A stretch of DNA of 6,709 nucleotides, taken from Microcaldota archaeon (GTDB taxonomy: Archaea; Micrarchaeota; Micrarchaeia; Micrarchaeales; Micrarchaeaceae). This document shows, in pieces, positions 1-5,457 of this stretch; position 1 is the first letter of the stretch; every line of letters begins with the position of its first letter. The translations under genes and the position numbers were made by a program. The stretch covers positions 1 to 6,709 of the forward strand of contig JAKAOQ010000037.1 in assembly GCA_021812105.1 (NCBI GenBank). Reading direction: 5' to 3'. Under the pieces are notes generated by a model. The model searched no databases, was not told the DNA's origin, and worked only from the letters and a program-made list of their open reading frames with translations.

Positions 1-130
1 CCAGCTTGGGATTGAACACTCCGAGGGAAAAAACAACGTAGAGGGCTATGGTTATTATCAGTATAGCAAGCCCGTACGAGACCATAAAGTCAAGGGCAGC
101 CTGAAGCTTTAGACTCGACATTGGTTGCAT
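1..130 (-). CDS. Pilin-like small membrane protein with class III signal peptide (partial, C-terminus outside window)
   Basis: The minus strand is open from an ATG at 130 to the window edge (43 residues visible). The peptide begins MQPMSSLKLQAALDF and continues into an unbroken hydrophobic stretch of about 20 residues ending near SLGVFNPKL. A short basic leader, then Q-A-A-L-D/E directly before a hydrophobic helix, is the layout of archaeal type IV pilin-like (class III) signal peptides. By analogy, a prepilin peptidase (PibD/EppA type) would cut before Gln10, putting Asp14 at +5 where Glu is usual. The -1 residue is Leu9 rather than Gly or Ala, which is atypical. A second in-frame ATG at 121 is an alternative start. 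The ATG at 130 lies 2 bases after the response-regulator stop, and GGTGAT at 145-150 (minus sense) could be a somewhat distant ribosome-binding site, so the two genes are probably co-transcribed. The mature domain is not visible, so a true pilin and another small surface protein cannot be distinguished. Confidence 0.75.
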   Translation of the reverse strand, partial: MQPMSSLKLQAALDFMVSYGLAILIITIALYVVFSLGVFNPKL

Positions 131-132
131 CA

Positions 133-1326
133 CTATTCGGATTCATCACCGGATTTTCCAACGTGCAGCCTTATTGAGTTGCCTTCGCGCGTTATCTTCA
201 CGTCAAATGAGTCCATTCCGAAGAGCTTCTGCAGCTCCTCGTAGGTGTAGGAGCCAAGATCGCCGCTCTGCGCCTTCTTGTCCCTGTTTACCTCCTCCAT
301 CCTCTTCTTTATGTCCTCCTTCTCTATCTTCTTGTATACGAGAGACAGCTTCGGCACCTCTTTCGATTCAAACAGGCTGTCTATGTTTAGATCTATGGAC
401 CTGTATCCGGCGTCCTGCAGTATGAACGGCAGAACCGCGTTGAACTCTGCCCTTACTTCGCCCACCGTGGCGTCTACGTCTTCCTTCTTACCTGCAACGA
501 TGAAATCCTCGGTGTTTATGAAACCCACGAATACCTTAGGGGCCTTGCTCTTTATGGAGTCCTGGAGCAGCTGCGATACCAGCCTTATTATAACCATACC
601 AGAGTTCTCGCCAAGCCTTCTGGCGTAAGATCCCAGGTTTTCTATGTTCAGCGCACCGATTTCGTAATCCGAGCTCGTTTCTATTGACTCGCTAACCGCC
701 CTTGATATGCGTCCCTCGTTTGGCAGGTCTATGAGCGGGTCGAACCTCTTGCCCTTCTTCTTGAGGAATATGGTCACGAGGTTCTTCAGCTCGTTTGGAT
801 CGAAGGGCTTCTTTATGTAGTAGTCTGCGCCGTACTTTATGCCCTTGAACCTGTTGCTGGTTGGGTCCATAGCGCTGACCAGTATGACGACTGTGCCGTT
901 TGTCTCGGGGTCGCTCTTTATGGTTTGGCATATGTCCAGGCCGTTCTTGTTCGGAAGCATGAGATCCAGTATTACAAGTTGCGGCCTGTACGTCCTGACC
1001 TCGCCCATCGCCTCCCCGCCATCGTATATCTGCTTTACCTCGTAGCCCTTGCCGATAGACAGAGCCATGAGCTTGTTTATGCTCTTGTCGTCCTCGACTA
1101 CCAGCACCTTGTTTATCTCATCCTGCTTTAGCGTGTAGTAGGTAAGTATGCCTCCGCTGTCCCTTGAGGCTATGGACTTCTCTTCTTCAAGGCTCGATAG
1201 CGCCGCATCAAGCTTGTCCTTTGGCATGTTCCTGCTGAACGCTATGTCGCTCAGCTCATCGTAGGTTATCTGCTGCCTGTCGTTTATTATAGACAGGACG
1301 TCAAGCGAAAAGTTGTCTTGGGCCAT
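133..1326 (-). CDS. Response regulator: N-terminal winged helix, receiver (REC), degenerate GGDEF-like domain
   Basis: This 397-residue protein is predicted to be a cytosolic signalling output protein. Residues 1-68 look like a small winged helix: three helices and a hairpin ending GGILTYYTL. Residues 72-190 form a complete REC domain, with the acidic pocket E78-D79-D80, phospho-acceptor D121 in VILDLMLP, S151, and K173 before P174. Residues 196-335 follow the GGDEF/nucleotidyl-cyclase fold pattern: DPLIDLPNE, then IGALNIENL where active enzymes have a D-x-D metal site, then FINTEDF where GG[DE]EF is expected. The glycines and the first metal Asp (N227) are lost, so diguanylate cyclase activity is unlikely. 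Residues 355-397 form a short unassigned tail. The ATG start is supported by AGGTGA six bases upstream. The likely partner is the histidine kinase at 2481-4691, although the genes are not adjacent. REC is secure; the winged helix and GGDEF-like calls rest on pattern reading. Confidence 0.9.
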   Translation of the reverse strand: MAQDNFSLDVLSIINDRQQITYDELSDIAFSRNMPKDKLDAALSSLEEEKSIASRDSGGILTYYTLKQDEINKVLVVEDDKSINKLMALSIGKGYEVKQIYDGGEAMGEVRTYRPQLVILDLMLPNKNGLDICQTIKSDPETNGTVVILVSAMDPTSNRFKGIKYGADYYIKKPFDPNELKNLVTIFLKKKGKRFDPLIDLPNEGRISRAVSESIETSSDYEIGALNIENLGSYARRLGENSGMVIIRLVSQLLQDSIKSKAPKVFVGFINTEDFIVAGKKEDVDATVGEVRAEFNAVLPFILQDAGYRSIDLNIDSLFESKEVPKLSLVYKKIEKEDIKKRMEEVNRDKKAQSGDLGSYTYEELQKLFGMDSFDVKITREGNSIRLHVGKSGDESE

Positions 1327-1332
1327 AGAGAG

Positions 1333-1338
1333 TCACCT
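1333..1338 (-). promoter_or_regulatory. Ribosome-binding site of the response regulator
   Basis: The minus strand reads AGGTGA, an exact match to the archaeal anti-Shine-Dalgarno complement. Six bases separate it from the ATG at 1326, which fixes that start. Confidence 0.8.
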
Positions 1339-1374
1339 ACTAGCTATAGATACAGCAATAATATTATGTTTTGC
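1338..1374 (-). promoter_or_regulatory. Response-regulator promoter: BRE/TATA plus start-site motif shared with the kinase promoter
   Basis: On the minus strand, GCAAAACATAATA (1374 to 1362) fits a BRE followed by an AT-rich TATA element. CTATAGCTAGTA (1349 to 1338) lies about 17-28 bases further on, where transcription would start. The histidine kinase promoter carries nearly the same two blocks at nearly the same spacing (12 versus 11 bases). The start-site block overlaps the AGGTGA ribosome-binding site at its edge, so the leader would be short. The TATA box deviates from the strongest archaeal consensus, so the element is probable rather than certain. Confidence 0.6.
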
Positions 1375-1378
1375 TGTA
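1351..1378. repeat. Perfect 8-bp inverted repeat framing the TATA box (candidate operator)
   Basis: TACAGCAA (1351-1358) and TTGCTGTA (1371-1378) are exact reverse complements, separated by an AT-rich 12-base spacer that holds the response-regulator TATA element. The half-site centres are 20 bp apart, about two helical turns, so a dimeric DNA-binding protein could contact both from one face. A further TTGCTGT lies at 1452-1458, near the predicted transcription start of the divergent gene. A role as an operator is inferred from position and symmetry only. Confidence 0.5.
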
Positions 1379-1414
1379 AGGGTGTTTTACTGATGGGAAG
1401 TCGTATCCGCAAAC

Positions 1415-1457
1415 TTGCGAAGGAATAAATACTTTGCGAGATGAATAGTCCTTGCTG
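1415..1457 (+). promoter_or_regulatory. Probable promoter of the surface-protein gene
   Basis: AATAAATAC at 1424-1432 is a reasonable archaeal TATA box, preceded by a purine-rich BRE-like GCGAAGG. A start about 25-30 bases downstream (roughly 1453-1458) would leave a leader of about 30 bases before the TTG at 1486. The hexamer TTGCGA occurs on both sides of the box, at 1415-1420 and 1434-1439, as a direct repeat with a 19-base period. Confidence 0.45.
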
Positions 1458-1476
1458 TCGTATCTGAAGATGGAAC

Positions 1477-1480
1477 GGTG
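1477..1480 (+). promoter_or_regulatory. Ribosome-binding site supporting a TTG start
   Basis: GGTG matches the core of the archaeal Shine-Dalgarno sequence and ends five bases before the TTG at 1486. It matters because no in-frame ATG or GTG exists between the upstream stop at 1465-1467 and the membrane segment. Confidence 0.45.
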
Positions 1481-1485
1481 CTTGC

Positions 1486-2463
1486 TTGGATCCCAGACCG
1501 CGAAGGAGAAACAGGAACGGATTGTACGCGATCATAATAATTATTATAGTGGCGGCGATAGCTGCGGCCCTGCTGTTTCGTGGCAACGGATACGTGAATC
1601 TTAGCGGCCAGAAGACGTTGACCATCTCATCGACGCCGGTTTTAGTAAATATGAAGGGAACCTATTTTGCAATAAGCCTCCTATCATATTCAAACGGCAG
1701 AGCCCGCGTGCTCGTGTCTTTGATGCCGGCTTTTCTAGAGCCCGAGTTCTCGGTAGCGTTGAGTGAGGGCAACTCGACGCACGTTAATCTGACCGGCAAG
1801 TACACGAACATTGAAATCAGGCTGAACTCGGCCACGTCATCCTCGTCCAACGTAACATTGATTCCGGTTGACCAGAGCCTCGCCATAGCCCCCGACTCCG
1901 CCGACATATCTTTTGTCAACACGTTCATTAGCGGGACGCAGGGAACTGGCCGGATAACAGTGAGCAACAGCACTTCTACGGTAAGCAGCACCTCGACTAC
2001 GAGCAGCATAACCACAACCATAGCGCAGGAGACCAACACCCAGAAGGTGATGGACGTGCTCGAGAAGAGCTTGTACTACCCGCTCATGCTGAACTATACG
2101 GCTGCTTACGCTGACAGCGTAAACTGCACCCCGACACTATACAACTCCAGCTACAAGTCTTACTGGGGCAAGTTGCCTAGCGGGCAGAGCACGTACCAGA
2201 ACACCAGCGCTCTGGTTCCCTACAAGATGAACCTAAGCATAAGCAGTGCAGGAACCAACAACTTTGCCGCGATTTATACTACATACTCCAAGAAAGCTTC
2301 TACAAGCGGAGCCGCGCTCGAGCTGGGAATAAACATAACCTCTAACACCATAACCGCGGTTACTCTGGAGGGAGTGTTTTACGGTATGAATTACACCACG
2401 CTCAGCAACGGCTACAAGAAGTCTGCAAGCATAGGAAACGCATGCGGCATCTACGTAGTGTGA
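1486..2463 (+). CDS. Membrane-anchored, Thr/Ser-rich surface protein with many N-glycosylation sequons, function unknown
   Basis: I do not recognise a family for this 325-residue protein. It starts with a basic segment (PRPRRRNRNG), then one transmembrane helix at about residues 14-31 containing six consecutive isoleucines, which predicts an N-in, C-out anchor with most of the chain outside the cell. Residues about 36-155 look beta-rich. Residues about 158-184 form a Ser/Thr linker like those that are O-glycosylated. Residues about 185-325 form a second domain with the only two cysteines, C214 and C320, which could pair. I count 12 N-X-S/T sequons (N38, 96, 101, 122, 161, 203, 213, 220, 239, 249, 283, 302). 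The start is TTG: an in-frame stop lies at 1465 and the first in-frame ATG is beyond the membrane helix. The gene is divergent from the response regulator and ends 17 bases from the kinase stop, so it sits between two signalling genes. A sensory, adhesive or envelope role is possible but unproven. Confidence 0.8.
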   Translation: MDPRPRRRNRNGLYAIIIIIIVAAIAAALLFRGNGYVNLSGQKTLTISSTPVLVNMKGTYFAISLLSYSNGRARVLVSLMPAFLEPEFSVALSEGNSTHVNLTGKYTNIEIRLNSATSSSSNVTLIPVDQSLAIAPDSADISFVNTFISGTQGTGRITVSNSTSTVSSTSTTSSITTTIAQETNTQKVMDVLEKSLYYPLMLNYTAAYADSVNCTPTLYNSSYKSYWGKLPSGQSTYQNTSALVPYKMNLSISSAGTNNFAAIYTTYSKKASTSGAALELGINITSNTITAVTLEGVFYGMNYTTLSNGYKKSASIGNACGIYVV

Positions 2464-2480
2464 AGCAAGGTAGAAGCTCG

Positions 2481-4691
2481 CTATTTCTTCTGCTCCTTTG
2501 CACGTATCGGAAGGAGGAACGAGAATGTCGTCCCCTTTCCGTGAACCGACTCGAAAGATATGCGGCCGTGATGGAGCGATATTATGTCCTTCGTTATTGA
2601 GAGCCCGAGGCCCGTGCCGGCGCCGTCCTGCTTGACGAGCTCCTTCTTTGGGGCCTGGTAGAATTTCTTGAATATCTTCCTCTTGTCCTCGTCGCTTATG
2701 CCGATTCCGGTGTCGCTGACGCTGCATTCTATCCTCTTCTTGCTCTTCTTCTTTATCCTCACTCCGATCGAACCCTTCTCTGTGAATTTTATGGAATTCC
2801 CTATCAGGTTCACGAATACCTGTATCAGCCTGTTCGGATCTGCGGTTATGTTCGGCACATCGTAGTCGACGCTCCACGAGAATTCGAGGTCTTTCTCGCG
2901 CGCAGACTCCTCGAGCGCCTTTATGCTCGGATTGTTCTGCATCGCCTTGAGGTCGACCTCCTTGAGGTCCAGCTTTACCTTGTTCGCCTCGAGCTTCGTG
3001 GCGTCCAGCACCTGCTGTATTATGAGCGTCAGCCTGTCGGACTCGTCCAGTATGGTCTTTACGAACCCCTTCTGCTCCTCGTTCAGCGGGCCGTACCCTC
3101 CGTCGTAGAGCAGCTGAGAGAACCCCTTGATGGCTGTCAGTGGAGTTTTAAGCTCGTGGGATATGTTGTATATGAACTGCGATTTGAGCTCGCTTGTCGA
3201 CTTGAGGCTCTTTATCTCGCTGTCCTGCTTTCTTATCATCGATTCCTGGTCGTCCATTATGCTCTTGGTCTGCAGCTCCTTTACATCTACAAGATACTCT
3301 ATCGTGTTGTCCTCGTTTTTGAGCGCGCGCATCGAGTGGGTCGCGGGTATGAGGCTGCCATCCTTCTTGAAAATGTTCACGTAGGTTCCGTCTATCTTTC
3401 CGCCGTTCTTCACGTACGTCATGTCCCTGTCTAGCAAGCTGGTATCCTGGTATAGGCCTTTTATTTCCTTGCCTATTATCTCGTCCTTCTTGTACCCGAG
3501 AGCGTGCTCTACCGGCAGGTTGCACTCCCGTATGTACCCCAGGCCGTCAACCTTCATGACTATGTCTGACGAAATGGAAGTGAAATCGTCGAGCAGCTCC
3601 TTCACGTCCTTTATGTACTTCTCGGAGTTCGCCTTTATCGCGAGCGCCAGGTATCCGTAGTACTGGCGGACGAATGAGAGATGAGTGTGGGTTGTGCCCG
3701 AGTCCCCGAGGTTCAGGTCTAGGACGGTATGGTAGAACCCGCCATCGCCAAGCGACTGGAGATTTTTCCGGAGAGTTTCACGCTGTTTTTCATCTATATA
3801 GTTTTGCATGTTCTTCCCATAGAACAGGCCAGAGGGGTAGTTGAATACCCGCTCCGTCATACCACGCACTTCGAGTATTGCGAGGTCGTTATCGAGCACG
3901 AATACACAGCTGTAGTCTGTCCCACCCACAGCGCCGAACATTCCGGAGAGAAGCGTTGGTTCGGTGGTGTTCTGGAAGAACACGTGGAAGAGGTTCTCGC
4001 CCACGTTCTCCGCGTATACGGTGTAGTAGTATTTACCGCTGTGCGCCTGCTTGAAACTGGAATGCTGCCTGGACGCGGTAATGATCTTGTCCACGCCGAT
4101 CCCTACCTCGTTAACGCCCTTCGTCTGCTGTGAAACTCCGAGCTCCTTTATAGCGGCCTTGTTGAATTTGGCTATCGAACCATCCTTTGATACGAGCATC
4201 TGCGGGTACGGAGAATTGAAAGCGGCGTCGAAGTAGTTGGCGAGCTTTTTGTTCAGGCTGTTCTCCGATTTGTACATCAGGGCGAAACCCGCAAGGTACG
4301 CAGCGAACATTACGCCGTTTATAAGATCTTCGGAGAATTTGTTCTCGTGTTCTGACAGCATTTCGAGTATGGTGAATACTTTTCCATTTGCTACGATTGG
4401 AAAGAGAGCGCAGCTTTTATATCCCTTGTTTTTGTAATCGATAAGTTCCGGGAAAGCCGAGTACTCGCTCAGCTGATTGTCCGTATAAGTTTTCTTAGTG
4501 TTGATTACGTAGTCAAATATGGAGCCTGCCGGCCTGTTCCTTATGTTCGCAGCTGCACTGACCTTGCTTATCCCGAAGACCGATTCTAGCGAGGACGTGA
4601 ACCTGTTCAGCATCTCATCCTCGTTCGCAGAATTGCTCAGGGTCGGGAGGACCTCAGAAAGTATCTTGTTCAAAAGAAGCTCAGAAACCAT
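2481..4691 (-). CDS. Soluble multi-sensor histidine kinase (GAF-PAS-PAS-PAS-HisKA-HATPase)
   Basis: This 736-residue kinase would autophosphorylate on histidine and pass the phosphate to a receiver domain, most likely that of the regulator at 133-1326. Residues about 5-142 resemble a GAF domain. Residues about 150-242 and 250-355 look like divergent PAS domains; residues about 370-472 form a clearer PAS, with EHALGYKKDEIIGK and FKKDGSLIPA. A charged, probably coiled-coil linker (about 473-503) leads to HisKA with the H-box NISHELKTPLTAIKG (acceptor H512). The ATPase domain has an N-box (N628, N632), a G1 box SDTGIGIS (D660), an F-box around FKKFYQ and a G2 box GAGTGLGLS (690-698), so all catalytic boxes are intact. 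No convincing transmembrane segment or signal peptide is present, so it should sense something inside the cell; the sequence does not show which ligand. The ATG at 4691 follows AGGCGA by 4 bases. The gene has its own promoter, shared in part with fibrillarin. The two N-terminal PAS calls are the least certain. Confidence 0.93.
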   Translation of the reverse strand: MVSELLLNKILSEVLPTLSNSANEDEMLNRFTSSLESVFGISKVSAAANIRNRPAGSIFDYVINTKKTYTDNQLSEYSAFPELIDYKNKGYKSCALFPIVANGKVFTILEMLSEHENKFSEDLINGVMFAAYLAGFALMYKSENSLNKKLANYFDAAFNSPYPQMLVSKDGSIAKFNKAAIKELGVSQQTKGVNEVGIGVDKIITASRQHSSFKQAHSGKYYYTVYAENVGENLFHVFFQNTTEPTLLSGMFGAVGGTDYSCVFVLDNDLAILEVRGMTERVFNYPSGLFYGKNMQNYIDEKQRETLRKNLQSLGDGGFYHTVLDLNLGDSGTTHTHLSFVRQYYGYLALAIKANSEKYIKDVKELLDDFTSISSDIVMKVDGLGYIRECNLPVEHALGYKKDEIIGKEIKGLYQDTSLLDRDMTYVKNGGKIDGTYVNIFKKDGSLIPATHSMRALKNEDNTIEYLVDVKELQTKSIMDDQESMIRKQDSEIKSLKSTSELKSQFIYNISHELKTPLTAIKGFSQLLYDGGYGPLNEEQKGFVKTILDESDRLTLIIQQVLDATKLEANKVKLDLKEVDLKAMQNNPSIKALEESAREKDLEFSWSVDYDVPNITADPNRLIQVFVNLIGNSIKFTEKGSIGVRIKKKSKKRIECSVSDTGIGISDEDKRKIFKKFYQAPKKELVKQDGAGTGLGLSITKDIISLHHGRISFESVHGKGTTFSFLLPIRAKEQKK

Positions 4692-4695
4692 TTGG

Positions 4696-4701
4696 TCGCC
4701 T
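4696..4701 (-). promoter_or_regulatory. Ribosome-binding site of the histidine kinase
   Basis: The minus strand reads AGGCGA, one mismatch from AGGTGA, four bases before the ATG at 4691. The spacing is short but supports this start. Confidence 0.5.
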
Positions 4702-4765
4702 TAGGTTGCCTATACTAGATATAGCACCTACATACTTTTATATTTTGCATTGGTGTGAACCTAAG
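4700..4765. repeat. 8-bp inverted repeat bracketing the kinase/fibrillarin divergent promoter
   Basis: CTTAGGTT (4700-4707) and AACCTAAG (4758-4765) are exact reverse complements 50 bases apart. Each copy therefore reads AACCTAAG in the sense of its own gene, followed by GCG in the kinase leader and CG in the fibrillarin leader. The copies sit close to the two predicted transcription starts. This could be a paired regulatory site or a shared leader element; it could also be chance. Confidence 0.4.
4713..4748 (-). promoter_or_regulatory. Histidine kinase promoter
   Basis: The minus strand has GCAAAATATAAAA (4748 to 4736), a good BRE plus TATA element, then 11 bases later CTATATCTAGTA (4724 to 4713) in the predicted start-site region. 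This leaves a leader of roughly 22 bases before the ATG at 4691. The second block is part of a small dyad, CTATA-CTAGA-TATAG, at 4710-4724 on the plus strand. Both blocks recur in the response-regulator promoter. Confidence 0.65.
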
Positions 4766-4768
4766 CGT
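4735..4768 (+). promoter_or_regulatory. Fibrillarin promoter overlapping the kinase TATA box
   Basis: CTTTTATATTTT at 4735-4746 is a typical archaeal TATA box on the plus strand and is the same DNA as the kinase TATA element read in reverse. A start about 25 bases downstream falls near 4764-4768, giving a leader of about 25-30 bases before the ATG at 4794. No strong Shine-Dalgarno is visible in front of that ATG. Confidence 0.6.
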
Positions 4769-4793
4769 GCAAACGATACGATGAGTTGAAAAC

Positions 4794-5450
4794 ATGGAAG
4801 AGGTATTCGATGACGTTTTTCTGATTGATAAAAAAGTTGCCACAAGGAACCTTGACAGGGGCAGGAAGGTTTATAATGAAACCCTTATAGAGGAAGGCAG
4901 GGTTGAGTACAGGCTCTGGAATCCTTACAGGAGCAAGCTCTCGGCTGCGATACTTAAAGGCCTCAAGAACTTCGAGATTAAAAAGGATAGCTGCGTGCTT
5001 TATCTCGGCGCCGCTACCGGCACAACGGTAAGCCACGTTAGCGACATAGCAAGCGATGGTAGGATTTACGCGGTGGAGTTCTCGGAGAGGAATATGCGGG
5101 AGCTTATAAAAGTGTGCGAGAGGAGGAAGAACATTCTGCCGATACTCGAGGATGCAAGGTATCCGGAAAGATACGGGCACAACATAGGGGAGGGCAAATG
5201 CGACGTGATGTACCAAGACGTCTCTTCGAAGGAACAGACGGAGATACTGGTTAAGAACTCCATGTTCCTCAAAAAGGGAGGTTACGCGTACTTCGTGATA
5301 AAATCGCAGAGTATAGACATATCAAGGAAGCCTGAAGAGGTATACGGTGATGCGATTAGAGAGATATCAGGTAAATTTGAGGTTTTGGAGAGGATAGATA
5401 TAGAACCGTACGACAGCATGCACCTGTTCACGGTGCTAAGGAAGAAATAG
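4794..5450 (+). CDS. flpA: Fibrillarin, C/D-box sRNP 2'-O-methyltransferase
   Basis: Fibrillarin is the catalytic subunit that transfers a methyl group from S-adenosylmethionine to ribose 2'-OH on rRNA (and tRNA) in archaeal C/D guide RNPs, working with Nop5 and L7Ae. The 218 residues are close to the usual 225-230 for archaea. Diagnostic blocks are all present: VYNE (27-30), EYRLWNPYRSKL (38-49), the SAM-binding loop LYLGAATGTTVSHVSD (69-84), YAVEFSER (92-99), ILPILEDARYP (114-124), YQDVSSKEQ (140-148, catalytic-region D142), VIKSQSID (168-175, K170) and EPYDSMH (204-210, H210). Small departures from the usual wording (DVSS for DVAQ, IKSQSID for IKARSID, SMH for a D-H pair) look like lineage divergence, not loss. 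The ATG at 4794 follows an in-frame TGA at 4782, so it is the first possible start. The gene is divergent from the kinase and ends 7 bases from the convergent gltX stop. The nop5 gene, often next to it in archaea, is not here. Confidence 0.96.
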   Translation: MEEVFDDVFLIDKKVATRNLDRGRKVYNETLIEEGRVEYRLWNPYRSKLSAAILKGLKNFEIKKDSCVLYLGAATGTTVSHVSDIASDGRIYAVEFSERNMRELIKVCERRKNILPILEDARYPERYGHNIGEGKCDVMYQDVSSKEQTEILVKNSMFLKKGGYAYFVIKSQSIDISRKPEEVYGDAIREISGKFEVLERIDIEPYDSMHLFTVLRKK

Positions 5451-5457
5451 CACACGG

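Noticed and set aside
1438..1474. Possible C/D-box guide RNA (GAGATGA ... CTGA ... AAGATGG)
   Set aside because: The C-like box has a mismatch, the second C'-like box is poor, and no terminal D box follows at a suitable distance. The segment fits better as the leader of the surface-protein gene.
1534..1547. Perfect 14-bp palindrome ATAATAATTATTAT
   Set aside because: It is made by consecutive isoleucine codons (ATA/ATT) in the transmembrane helix and is explained by the protein sequence.
1470..1604. Small 44-codon ORF starting with ATG just before the surface-protein gene
   Set aside because: It overlaps the start of the surface protein in another frame, and its product is hydrophilic without features. 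The GGTG site is downstream of its ATG and fits the TTG start instead.
2233..2877. Long minus-strand open frame (214 codons) overlapping the kinase 3' end and the surface-protein gene
   Set aside because: Its product is rich in Arg, Gln and Glu of low complexity and it runs across the convergent junction in a different frame from the well-supported kinase motifs; it is a shadow frame.
3729..4133. Plus-strand open frame of 134 codons antisense to the kinase
   Set aside because: It lies fully inside the kinase PAS region, lacks a promoter or ribosome-binding site, and has no recognisable domain.
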